Below, in pieces: positions 1-6,410 of a DNA stretch of 10,864 nucleotides (the stretch's first letter is position 1; every line of letters starts with the position of its first letter). The notes under the pieces were generated by a model that was given only the letters and a program-made list of their open reading frames with translations, did not search any database and had not been told where the DNA came from. The DNA is from Planctomycetota bacterium (GTDB lineage: Bacteria > Planctomycetota > UBA1135 > UBA2386): positions 1 to 10,864 of the forward strand of contig JAEYTU010000518.1 of assembly GCA_023433825.1 (NCBI GenBank), in the 5' to 3' direction. A program made the translations under genes and the position numbers.

Positions 1-1
1 G

Positions 2-1489
2 ACCGTCATCGAGGCCTACATGATCCCGACGTCGTCGATGCAGCCGACGATGATGGGCGGCGGAGGCGTGCACGACCGGATCCTGGTCGACAAGCTGCAC
101 TTCCTGCTGTTCGAGCCGGAACGCTTCGACATCGCGGTGTTCCGCTACCCGATCCGCCAGAACCAGAACTACGTCAAGCGGATCGTCGGCATCCCCGGCG
201 ACCGGCTGCGGATCGCCGGCGGCAACCTCTACCAAGTCGGTCCGGACGGCCGCGTCGCGAGCGTCGTGCGCAAGCCGGCGTCGCTGCAGGACGGAATGTG
301 GAAGGAGATCTATCCGGCGCGGCGGTACCTCGCCGACGGCGCGACGCCTGCGATCCTCGGCCAGTTCTGGAGCACGAGTGGAGCGTGGCAAGAGGACGGT
401 GACGCTCTCGTCCTGACCGGACAGCGCGGGCTGACGAGTCGCCTGAGCTACGTCGACGACGCTCGCTATGGCGGCATCGTCAACCGCTACATGGACGGCT
501 ACCCGACGTCGGTCGCGCGCGCGCTGATCAGCGAAGGCGGCGCCCGCGACCTCGACGGTGTGCAGGACGTGCGGATCGCGGCGACGCTGACTCCGACCGA
601 ACGGTTCGACTCGCTGGCCCTCGAAGTCCAGGTGTCGTCGGCCGGCGCGACGAAGATCTTCTCGCTGGAGCTGCAGAAGGACGGGAAGGCCCGCCTGCGC
701 GCGACCGTGCAAGGGCGCGAAATCGCGGCGACGCAGCCGTTCGACCTGCCGATCGATCCGGGGACCGCGACGCGAGTCGCACTCGCGCACGTCGACGACG
801 AACTGATCGCGTGGCGCGACGGCCGCGAAGTGGCGCGCCTCGAATGCGACGCCGACGCGTTGCGCACGCTCGCGCGACTGACGCGCGGCACGGCCGGCGA
901 GAAGACGACCGGTTCGGTCGCGGCGACGATCATGGTCGGCGGTGGCGGACGCGTCCGCGTCGACGACCTGACGCTTCACCGCGACCATCACTACGTCGAG
1001 GCCGACGACGGGCCGTTCGCCGGTCCCGATCACGTGATCGAGGTTCCCGCCGGTCACTACTTCATGCTCGGTGACAATCCGCTGCAGTCGGCCGACGGTC
1101 GCGCGTGGACCGCGATGACGGTCGGCGTGACCGCCGACGGTCGCATGGTCGACCCGAAGGATCCGAGCGCGGTTCGGACGTTGGTCGGCAACAGCCGGGC
1201 ACGCGATCCCGATGGACCGGTCGACGCCGACGAGAACCCGGTCGTGCTGCGCGGACGAGATCGCGTCGTGTTCACCGACCTGCCGGGCGAGAACCACGTG
1301 CTGTCGGCGACGATCAGCCCGGCGTACCGCGGCGAGGGCAGCATCTTGTTCGGCCAAGTCGGCAAGGAATGGTCGCCGCCGCGCGCTCCGCAGGTCTTCG
1401 TCCCACGCGAACACGTCCTCGGCCGGGCGCTGATGGGCTTCTGGCCGTTCCCGCCGTTCGGCCCGAACCGGTTCGGGTTCATTCGCTGA
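2..1489 (+). CDS. lepB: Signal peptidase I with inserted LamG-like domain (5' end outside window)
   Basis: Membrane-bound serine/lysine protease that removes signal peptides from Sec- and Tat-exported proteins. The frame is open from base 2 and begins TVIEAY, the stretch just after the membrane anchor in this family, so the ATG at 20 is internal and the N-terminal anchor is missing. Counting from that ATG, the nucleophile box TSSMQPTM has Ser6, the general-base box YVKRIVGIPGD has Lys53, and the GDN box is at 351-361 (GDNPLQSADGR). The C-terminal VLGRALMGFWP segment matches the usual family ending. Between the Lys and GDN boxes lie about 290 residues instead of a short linker. Roughly residues 115-330 look like a LamG/concanavalin-type beta-sandwich (for example VALAHVDDELIAWRDGREVARLE is a typical strand pair). 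This insertion is known in planctomycete signal peptidases. A second insert of about 90 residues follows the GDN box. lptB begins 8 nt downstream, so co-transcription is likely. Confidence 0.93.
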   Translation, partial: TVIEAYMIPTSSMQPTMMGGGGVHDRILVDKLHFLLFEPERFDIAVFRYPIRQNQNYVKRIVGIPGDRLRIAGGNLYQVGPDGRVASVVRKPASLQDGMWKEIYPARRYLADGATPAILGQFWSTSGAWQEDGDALVLTGQRGLTSRLSYVDDARYGGIVNRYMDGYPTSVARALISEGGARDLDGVQDVRIAATLTPTERFDSLALEVQVSSAGATKIFSLELQKDGKARLRATVQGREIAATQPFDLPIDPGTATRVALAHVDDELIAWRDGREVARLECDADALRTLARLTRGTAGEKTTGSVAATIMVGGGGRVRVDDLTLHRDHHYVEADDGPFAGPDHVIEVPAGHYFMLGDNPLQSADGRAWTAMTVGVTADGRMVDPKDPSAVRTLVGNSRARDPDGPVDADENPVVLRGRDRVVFTDLPGENHVLSATISPAYRGEGSILFGQVGKEWSPPRAPQVFVPREHVLGRALMGFWPFPPFGPNRFGFIR

Positions 1490-1497
1490 CGCGGCCG

Positions 1498-2262
1498 ATG
1501 TCGCAGATCCTGCGCACCGAAGGTCTCGTCAAGCAGTACCGGCGCCGCCGCGTCGTCGATGGCGTCAACATCCGTGTCGACGAGGGCGAGATCGTCGGAC
1601 TGCTCGGCCCGAACGGCGCCGGCAAGACGACGACGTTCCGGATGTGCGTCGGAATGGTGACTCCCGACGCCGGGCGCGTCTTCCTGCGCGACACCGACGT
1701 CACGCGGATGCCGATGTACAAGCGCGCGCGCGCCGGCATGGGCTACCTGTCGCAGGAACCATCGGTGTTCCGGCGCATGACGGCGATCGACAACGTGCTC
1801 GCCGTGCTGGAGGCCCGCGGTTTCCCGCGCGCCGATCGCACGCGACGCGCCGAGGAGCTGCTCGACGAGCTGCAACTCGGACACCTCCGCGACGCGACGG
1901 CCGAGACGATGTCCGGCGGGGAACGTCGTCGACTCGAAGTCGCGCGTTCGCTCGCCAGCGAGCCGGCTCTGCTGCTGCTCGACGAACCGTTCGCCGGTGT
2001 CGATCCGATCACGGTCGAGGAGATCCAGAAGATCCTGCGCGAGCTGAAGCGGACCGGCATCTCGATCCTGATCACCGATCACGCCGTCAACGAGACGCTG
2101 CGGATCACCGATCGCGCGTACATCCTCTACGAGGCGAAGGTGATCGCCGAAGGCAACGCCGCGTCGATCATCACGAACCCGATCGTGCGCCGCGTCTACC
2201 TCGGCGAGAGCTACGGCGAGGGCATCACGGACGAGTCGGAGCGCTCTGCCGCGTCGGAGTGA
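1498..2262 (+). CDS. lptB: LPS export ABC transporter ATP-binding protein LptB
   Basis: ATPase that powers extraction of lipopolysaccharide from the inner membrane through LptFG and the Lpt bridge. 254 aa, the usual family length. Visible motifs: Walker A GPNGAGKT at 37-44, Q-loop Gln86 inside GMGYLSQEPSVFRR (the LptB version of this region), signature MSGGERRR at 138-145, Walker B LLLLDEP with Asp162 and Glu163, and the switch His195 in LITDHAVNET. The segment DEPFAGVDPITVEEI and the ending RRVYLGESY are diagnostic of LptB rather than of branched-chain amino-acid transporter ATPases. The ATG at 1498 follows the lepB stop by 8 nt and places the N-terminal strand (ILRTEGLVKQY) as in homologues. 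No strong Shine-Dalgarno is seen, so translation may depend on lepB. The C-terminal tail after Tyr239 is short, acidic and variable. The stop codon sits in the loop of an inverted repeat. Confidence 0.96.
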   Translation: MSQILRTEGLVKQYRRRRVVDGVNIRVDEGEIVGLLGPNGAGKTTTFRMCVGMVTPDAGRVFLRDTDVTRMPMYKRARAGMGYLSQEPSVFRRMTAIDNVLAVLEARGFPRADRTRRAEELLDELQLGHLRDATAETMSGGERRRLEVARSLASEPALLLLDEPFAGVDPITVEEIQKILRELKRTGISILITDHAVNETLRITDRAYILYEAKVIAEGNAASIITNPIVRRVYLGESYGEGITDESERSAASE

Positions 2263-2279
2263 GAAGGCTCCGACGCGGC
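2248..2279. terminator. Perfect 12-bp hairpin between convergent lptB and flagellin genes
   Basis: Left arm 2248-2259 (GCCGCGTCGGAG) and right arm 2268-2279 (CTCCGACGCGGC) are exact reverse complements. The 8-nt loop 2260-2267 holds the lptB TGA. The stem is strongly GC-rich. There is no T-run on either side, so it is not a canonical intrinsic terminator. Its place between two converging stop codons (lptB ends 2262, flagellin ends 2287) suggests a bidirectional terminator or a 3'-end stabilising hairpin. Confidence 0.6.
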
Positions 2280-2286
2280 GCGCGCG

Positions 2287-3117
2287 TCAGCCTTGCAGCA
2301 GCGCCAGCGCGGCCTGCGGCTGCGCGTTCGCCTGGCCGAGGATCGAGATCGCGGCCTGTTGCAGGATCGAGTTCCGCGTCAGTTCCGCGGTCTCGAACGC
2401 GACGTCGACGTCACGGATGCGGCTCTCGGCTGCGGACAGCGACTCGTAGGCGACGCCGAGGTTCGCGATCGTCGACTGCAGACGATTCTGCAGCGCACCG
2501 AAGCGTCCGCGCAGCGCCGACACCTGATTGATCGCCGTGTCGATCGACGTGATCGCGGTCGACGTGCTGCCCACCGAACCGATGTTCAGCGCGGAGAGTC
2601 CGAGCGTCGTCGACAGTGCGGCGGTCAGCGTGATGTTCAGCACGTCGACGTTCGCGGTCGTGTTGATCCCGACCTGGAACGAGACCGAGCTGCTGCTGCC
2701 GTCGAGCAACTTGATGCCGTTGAACTCCGTCGACAGGCCGATCCGGTTGATCTCGTTGATCAACGACTGGAACTCCTCGTTCAACGTGTCCTTGTCGGCC
2801 GTCGACGACGAGCCGTTCGCCGCTTGCACGCTGATCTCGCGCAGACGGACGAGGATGTTGCTGACCTCGTTGAGAGCGCCTTCGCCGACTTGGACCAGCG
2901 AGATCCCGTCGTTCGCGTTGCGCGAGGCCTGCGCGAGCGAGCGCACTTGTGCGCGCAGTCGCTCCGAGATCGCGAGGCCGGCCGCGTCGTCCGCGGCGCC
3001 CGAGATGCGAAGGCCCGTGGACAGCTTCTGGAAGTTCTTCTGCAACCGCGTCGTGACACCCGAGACGTTTCTCTGGGCGTTGATGGACGCAATGTTGGTG
3101 TTGACTCTCAAACCCAT
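2287..3117 (-). CDS. fliC: Flagellin
   Basis: Subunit of the flagellar filament, exported by the flagellar type III apparatus without a cleaved signal. 276 aa. The N-terminal D0/D1 region (about 1-140) starts MGLRVNTNIASINAQRNV and contains LSTGLRISGAADDAAGLAIS and LVRLREISVQAANGS. The C-terminal D1/D0 region (about 190-276) contains RGRFGALQNRLQ, SRIRDVDVAFETAELTR and ends PQAALALLQG. The variable middle is only about 50 residues, giving a minimal flagellin without D2/D3 domains, comparable to other short bacterial flagellins. The frame stays open upstream to 3441, but the start at 3117 is set by the conserved N-terminus and by a clear Shine-Dalgarno, AAGGGG (minus strand, 3124-3129), six bases before the ATG. 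It is convergent with lptB and divergent from the radical SAM gene. No other flagellar gene is visible, so this is an isolated locus in the window. Confidence 0.97.
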   Translation of the reverse strand: MGLRVNTNIASINAQRNVSGVTTRLQKNFQKLSTGLRISGAADDAAGLAISERLRAQVRSLAQASRNANDGISLVQVGEGALNEVSNILVRLREISVQAANGSSSTADKDTLNEEFQSLINEINRIGLSTEFNGIKLLDGSSSSVSFQVGINTTANVDVLNITLTAALSTTLGLSALNIGSVGSTSTAITSIDTAINQVSALRGRFGALQNRLQSTIANLGVAYESLSAAESRIRDVDVAFETAELTRNSILQQAAISILGQANAQPQAALALLQG

Positions 3118-3123
3118 GTTCGA

Positions 3124-3129
3124 CCCCTT
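3124..3129 (-). promoter_or_regulatory. Strong Shine-Dalgarno of the flagellin gene
   Basis: The minus strand reads AAGGGG, then six bases, then the ATG at 3117. It is the clearest ribosome binding site in the window. Most other starts here (lptB, the radical SAM gene, the methyltransferase, the propeller gene) have none that is obvious. It fixes the flagellin start against longer in-frame alternatives and fits a protein made in large amounts. Confidence 0.7.
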
Positions 3130-3182
3130 GCCTTGGTTGACCCGCCGCCGAAGCGGGTGCCGGATGCGCTTCCGACGATCGA

Positions 3183-3209
3183 TGATCGGTCGGCGCGTCG
3201 ACGCCTTGA
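3183..3209 (-). promoter_or_regulatory. Candidate sigma-28 (FliA)-like promoter of flagellin
   Basis: On the minus strand, TCAAGGCG (3209-3202), 11 bases, then ACCGATCA (3190-3183). The FliA consensus TAAAGTTT-N11-GCCGATAA is matched at 4 of 8 and 6 of 8 positions with exact spacing. Transcription would start near 3176, giving a leader of about 60 nt before the ATG at 3117. CGATC is frequent in this genome, so a chance match is quite possible. This is inferred from sequence only. Confidence 0.35.
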
Positions 3210-3221
3210 GAGTCGAGAGTC
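3208..3221. repeat. Tandem 7-bp direct repeat upstream of the flagellin promoter candidate
   Basis: GAGAGTC occurs twice head-to-tail (3208-3214 and 3215-3221). It overlaps the upstream edge of the putative -35 element of the flagellin promoter. It could be a regulator binding site or a chance duplication. No regulator can be named. Confidence 0.4.
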
Positions 3222-3245
3222 GGATTTCGTCGTTCGTGACGCCGA

Positions 3246-3280
3246 CGGCATCGATGCATCGTCGTCGGGTGCCGATGCCG
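3246..3280. repeat. 8-bp inverted repeat in the flagellin / radical SAM intergenic region
   Basis: CGGCATCG at 3246-3253 and CGATGCCG at 3273-3280 are exact reverse complements separated by 19 nt. It lies about midway between the two divergent genes, so it could be a bipartite operator or a hairpin in a leader. No T-run follows. An 8-bp pair in GC-rich DNA can also arise by chance. Confidence 0.35.
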
Positions 3281-3364
3281 CGCGTGGTCGACGCGATCGC
3301 GAACTTCCGATGACGTCGGCGAGTGCGCGGCAACGCCGGTCTCACCGAGCCGTCACCCGCGCGG

Positions 3365-3394
3365 TCGAGCCGACCCAGCGCCCGGTGGTATGCT
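3365..3394 (+). promoter_or_regulatory. Weak candidate promoter for the radical SAM gene
   Basis: TATGCT at 3389-3394 resembles a -10 box (TATAAT, 4 of 6). TCGAGC at 3365-3370 is a poor -35 (3 of 6) with an 18-nt spacer. It is placed correctly, 76 nt before the ATG at 3471, within sequence that is less codon-like than its surroundings. The call rests mainly on the -10 element. Confidence 0.25.
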
Positions 3395-3470
3395 CCCGCG
3401 CCCTCCGCGTCGTCCGCTTCGGTACGGAGATCCACCCGCACTCGGATTCGACACCGCCGCCCCGGCTCCC

Positions 3471-5045
3471 ATGAAGGTCCAGCTGATCCACCCGCCGATC
3501 TTCCTCAACGTGCACGCGATGACGGCGCTGCGGCCGAGCCTTCCGCTCGGCCTCGCCTACATCGCCGGCGCGCTCCGGAGAGCCGGTCACGAAGTCTCGA
3601 TTCTGGACGCCGTCGCCGAGGCGCCGGATCAGGTCACGCAAGGTCGCCGCAAGCAGCTGTTCGCACTCGGTCTGACGACCGAGCAATTGGTCGATCGCCT
3701 CGACCCGACCGCCGACGTCTTCGGCGTGACGAACATGTGGTCGTTCTCGTGGCCGCTGGTCCGCGAGATCCTGGCCGAGATGAAGCGGCGCTACCCGAAC
3801 ACGCCGATCGTCGCCGGCGGCGAGCACTTCACCGGGTTGCCGGAGTTCTCGATGAACGAGGCGCCGATCGACTTCATCGTCCTCGGCGAAGGTGAGGAGG
3901 GCGCGGTCGAAGTGCTCGACGGGATCGCGAACGGTCGCACCGACTGGCAGAACGTCGCCGGTCTCGTCTATCGCGACGCAGCGGGCGCACCGGTTCGCAG
4001 TCTGCAGGTCCGCGCACGCAACAAGGCCGTCGACGACATCGCGTGGCCGGCGTGGGATCTCGTCAAGATCGACGTCTACAACGACCACAACTACGTCAAC
4101 GGCATCAAGACCGGGAAGACGATCCCGATCCTGGCGACGCGCGGGTGTCCGTATCAGTGCACCTATTGCAGCTCGCCGAACATGTGGACGACGAAGTGGT
4201 ATCCGCGCGACCCGAAGAACGTCGTCGACGAGATGCAGCACTACCTGACGACGTACGGCGCGACCAACTTCCCGTTCCAAGACCTGACGGCGATCGTCAA
4301 GCGCGACTGGATCCTGGCGTTCTGCAAGGAGATCCAGGACCGCGGATTGAAGATCAACTGGCAGTTCCCGTCGGGGACGCGCTGTGAGGTCATCGACGAC
4401 GAGGTCGCACGTGCACTCGCCGTGACCGGCGGACGTTCGCTGGCGTTGGCGCCCGAGAGCGGCTCCGAACGGACGCGCAAGCTGATCAAGAAGCAGATGA
4501 AGACCGAGTCGCTGATGAACGCCGTCAAGGCTTCGGTGCGCAACGGTCTGAACGTGACGGCGTTCATCGTGATCGGTTTCCCGCACGACGAGCCGTCCGA
4601 CTTGAAGGAGACCCGTCGCCTCGTGCGGCGGCTTGCATGGCACGGCATCGACGACGTCGCCGTCGGCTTCTTCTTCCCGATCCCGAACACGCAGCTCTAC
4701 CGCGAACTGCTGGCGAAGGGCCGCATCGCGCTCGACGACGACTTCCTGCTGACTCCGATCTTCGCGAACGAAGAGAAGCTGCTGACCGAGAACAACTACT
4801 GCGACCACATGACGGCGCGGCAGTTGACGATGCACAAGTACAAGATCCTGCTGAACTTCTACGGCGTGTCGTTCGCGACGCGGCCGTGGCGTGTGTTCCA
4901 GATCCTGTGGAACGCGCTGCGTGGGAAGGAGACGCGCAAGATGGAGACGTTCCTCGTCGATATCCGGCGCAAGGCTGGCATCGCGATCCGCAACCGCTTC
5001 CGCCGCCGCTCGAAGGAGCCGGCCGCCGCGACGTCCACGAGCTGA
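3471..5045 (+). CDS. B12-binding-domain radical SAM protein
   Basis: 524 aa enzyme of the cobalamin-binding radical SAM superfamily, substrate unknown. The N-terminal Rossmann-type cobalamin-binding-like domain (about 1-180) begins MKVQLIHPPIFLN, contains PLGLAYIAGALRRAGHEVSI and ADVFGVT, and ends with the GEGE motif at 139-142. The DxHxxG cobalamin-ligand motif is not seen, as in many members, so B12 binding is probable rather than shown. The radical SAM core follows, with the [4Fe-4S] motif CPYQCTYC (Cys226, Cys230, Cys233), a SAM-contact region ALAPESGSERT, and FIVIGFPHDEPSD near 366-377. Residues about 430-524 are a helical extension ending in a basic tail. The ATG at 3471 is chosen because homology starts exactly there. 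The in-frame ATG at 3390 would add 27 proline/arginine-rich residues and lies in the possible promoter. The methyltransferase gene follows after 7 nt, suggesting a two-gene transcript. Relatives act in methylation, tailoring of hopanoids or lipids, and natural-product pathways. Confidence 0.93.
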   Translation: MKVQLIHPPIFLNVHAMTALRPSLPLGLAYIAGALRRAGHEVSILDAVAEAPDQVTQGRRKQLFALGLTTEQLVDRLDPTADVFGVTNMWSFSWPLVREILAEMKRRYPNTPIVAGGEHFTGLPEFSMNEAPIDFIVLGEGEEGAVEVLDGIANGRTDWQNVAGLVYRDAAGAPVRSLQVRARNKAVDDIAWPAWDLVKIDVYNDHNYVNGIKTGKTIPILATRGCPYQCTYCSSPNMWTTKWYPRDPKNVVDEMQHYLTTYGATNFPFQDLTAIVKRDWILAFCKEIQDRGLKINWQFPSGTRCEVIDDEVARALAVTGGRSLALAPESGSERTRKLIKKQMKTESLMNAVKASVRNGLNVTAFIVIGFPHDEPSDLKETRRLVRRLAWHGIDDVAVGFFFPIPNTQLYRELLAKGRIALDDDFLLTPIFANEEKLLTENNYCDHMTARQLTMHKYKILLNFYGVSFATRPWRVFQILWNALRGKETRKMETFLVDIRRKAGIAIRNRFRRRSKEPAAATSTS

Positions 5046-5052
5046 CCAGCGC

Positions 5053-5820
5053 GTGCCGTCGATCGACGACAACCGCGGCGCGTGGACCGACTTCCCGTGG
5101 CGCGAACACGGCGACGAGTGGTCGGTCTGCTGGGGCAGTTCGCGAATGCTGTGGCAGGGAACGCTGCTGCCGCGCATCGCCACCGACCTGCCGACGGAGC
5201 ACGTCCTCGAGATCGCGCCGGGTCACGGGCGCATCACGCAGTTCCTGCTGCCGCTGTGCACGCGCTACACCGGCGTCGACCTCGTCGACGACTGCGTCGC
5301 GCACTGCCGGACGCGATTCGCGGATGCCGCGCACGCAACGTTCGTTCGCAACGACGGACGCAGCCTCGAAGCCGTCGCCGACGCGTCGGTCGACTTCGCG
5401 ATCAGTTGGGACTCCCTCGTCCACGCCGACATCACGGTGCTCGAGGCCTACGTCGCCGAACTGGCGCGAACGCTGCGGCCCGGCGCGCGGGCGTTCCTGC
5501 ACCATTCGAACCTCGGCGCATGGCGCGAGCCGGACGGCACGGTGCCGATTCCGAATCCGCATTGGCGCGATCCGAGCGTCGATGCGGCGCTGGTGCGCGC
5601 CGCGATCCGCAAGAACGGACTGATCTGCGTCGCGCAGGAACTCGTGCAGTGGTCGACGCCGGACGCGCAGGATGCGTTCACGATGCTGCGCCGCTTGGCG
5701 CCGGGCGAGGACCCGGCGAACGCGCGGCCGCCCGTCGTCACCGTGCACCCGAGCTTCGTCGCCGAGATGGAGCACTTCCGCCGGATCGGCGAGTCGTACG
5801 GCCCGTCGTCGCGCGAGTGA
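5053..5820 (+). CDS. Class I SAM-dependent methyltransferase
   Basis: 255 aa cytosolic methyltransferase with a Rossmann fold. The N-terminus has the subfamily pattern HGDEWSVCWGSS and LWQGTLLPRI. Motif I is VLEIAPGHGRITQFL (51-65). The acidic ribose-binding residue is Asp76 in YTGVDLVDDC, and motif II/post-II is DFAISWDSLVHAD (114-126), followed by LARTLRPGARAFLHHSNLG (138-154). The acceptor is unknown. Relatives are often found in glycan and surface-polysaccharide loci, so a sugar or lipid substrate is one inference. A GTG start at 5053 is preferred: the conserved region begins right after it and it lies 7 nt past the upstream stop. The longer frame from the ATG at 4891 would read through the end of the radical SAM gene as an Arg/Ser-rich shadow. 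The 3' end overlaps the convergent ASCH-like gene by 83 bp. Start choice is moderately certain and family assignment is strong. Confidence 0.9.
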   Translation: MPSIDDNRGAWTDFPWREHGDEWSVCWGSSRMLWQGTLLPRIATDLPTEHVLEIAPGHGRITQFLLPLCTRYTGVDLVDDCVAHCRTRFADAAHATFVRNDGRSLEAVADASVDFAISWDSLVHADITVLEAYVAELARTLRPGARAFLHHSNLGAWREPDGTVPIPNPHWRDPSVDAALVRAAIRKNGLICVAQELVQWSTPDAQDAFTMLRRLAPGEDPANARPPVVTVHPSFVAEMEHFRRIGESYGPSSRE

Positions 5821-6400
5821 CGGCGGCGAGCACCTTCGCGCCGCGCGGCGAGATGCGGTAGCCGCCGTCGAGGCTCTCGGTCAGTCCGAGCGCCTTCAGC
5901 TTGCGAACGTCGCGCTTGAAGACGTCCGTTGCGAGACCTTGACCCTCGGCGAGTTCGGGCGCGCGAACGGCCGGCCGATCGCGGATCAGCCGCAGGAACG
6001 TCGCCGTCCATGGCCCGCGTCGACTCGCCGCGTCGAGGCGCGCGAGCTTCGCGAGGATCGCGGCCAACGCATCGGCGTCGAGATCGGCGTCGGCGCGCGC
6101 GGCGATCCGCGGATCGGGACCGGCGACGTGGAACGCGATCCGATGCACGCGGCCGTCGTCTCGGGCGTTCAGTTCGTCGAGCAGCGCCTCGCGCGACTCG
6201 GCACCGGCAGCGCGGAGATCGGCGTCCGGGATCTTGCGCACCGCGGTCTCGGTGAGGACGTCGACGGCGTCGATCGCCAGCACGCCGACTGCCGTCGTCA
6301 ACGTGCCGCCCGCGCGCACGGTCGGCTTGCGCCATCGTCGGAACGCCAGCGTGACGCGCCCGGCGGCGATCTCCGCCAACGTCGGCTTGCGGAACAGCAC
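5738..6400 (-). CDS. ASCH-like (PUA-superfamily) domain protein with C-terminal winged helix
   Basis: 220 aa, biochemical function not established. The N-terminal part (about 1-95) has FRKPTLAEIAAGRVTLAFRRW, KPTVRAGGTLTTAVGVLAID and RVHRIAFHVAGPDPR. This pattern is typical of a widespread ASCH-like family, whose fold suggests binding of RNA or modified nucleotides. The C-terminal part (about 125-195) has RRGPWTATFLRLI, FKRDVRKLKALGLTESL and GYRISPRGAKVL, a winged-helix DNA-binding-like domain. The predicted start is GTG at 6400, 10 nt after the upstream propeller gene, and the conserved LFRKPTL follows at once. The last 25 residues are a low-complexity Arg/Ser/Gly tail beyond the usual end of the family. 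They are coded entirely by sequence overlapping the methyltransferase 3' end, which suggests a lost stop codon. It is the last gene of the minus-strand run. Family recognition is from memory of the pattern. Confidence 0.8.
   Translation of the reverse strand: MLFRKPTLAEIAAGRVTLAFRRWRKPTVRAGGTLTTAVGVLAIDAVDVLTETAVRKIPDADLRAAGAESREALLDELNARDDGRVHRIAFHVAGPDPRIAARADADLDADALAAILAKLARLDAASRRGPWTATFLRLIRDRPAVRAPELAEGQGLATDVFKRDVRKLKALGLTESLDGGYRISPRGAKVLAAVTRATTGRTTRRSGGSAPSRRRSSGAR
5819..5869 (+). terminator. Possible hairpin at the methyltransferase 3' end
   Basis: GACGGCGGC at 5819-5827 overlaps the TGA stop (5818-5820) and is the exact reverse complement of GCCGCCGTC at 5861-5869. The 33-nt interval contains the self-complementary CGCCGCGCGGCG (5839-5850). 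There is no T-run, and the sequence also codes for the winged-helix part of the minus-strand gene, which may explain it. It is at most a weak factor-dependent end signal. Confidence 0.25.
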
Positions 6401-6410
6401 GGCGACGCTG

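Larger units (their letters stand above)
3118..3470. other. Divergent intergenic control region (353 bp)
   Basis: This is the only gap over 300 bp. It separates flagellin (minus) from the radical SAM gene (plus). It holds the flagellin Shine-Dalgarno, the sigma-28-like candidate, the tandem heptamer, the 8-bp inverted repeat and a possible -10 element for the rightward gene at 3389-3394. Frames cross it on both strands, as expected at this GC content. Their translations are Arg/Ala/Asp-rich without a recognisable domain, so I call no gene here. Confidence 0.6.

Noticed and set aside
20..22. ATG at 20 as the true start of the signal peptidase
   Set aside because: In-frame TVIEAY before it matches the conserved stretch leading into the nucleophile box, and the membrane anchor would be missing. 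The gene starts outside the window.
1057..2082. 341-codon open frame on the minus strand, opposite lepB and lptB
   Set aside because: It is fully antisense to genes with intact catalytic motifs and matches no family I recognise.
3147..3162. Sigma-54-like element upstream of flagellin (CGGCACC-N4-TCGGC, minus strand)
   Set aside because: The invariant GC of the -12 element reads GG and the -12 box is otherwise poor. The sigma-28-like match is better.
3292..3301. CGCGATCGCG palindrome resembling a HIP1-type repeat
   Set aside because: It is a single copy in the intergenic region, and CGATCG words are frequent throughout this GC-rich sequence.
3118..3441. N-terminal extension of the flagellin frame
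   Set aside because: Flagellins begin at MGLRVNTNIAS, a strong Shine-Dalgarno precedes that ATG, and the extension is Arg-rich and unlike any export signal.
3342..5183. 613-codon open frame on the minus strand, opposite the radical SAM gene
   Set aside because: The sense strand carries CxxxCxxC and complete domains. The antisense product is Arg/Asp/Val-rich without motifs.
5839..5850. CGCCGCGCGGCG self-complementary stretch as a terminator stem
   Set aside because: It has no loop of its own and codes for part of the winged helix of the minus-strand gene.
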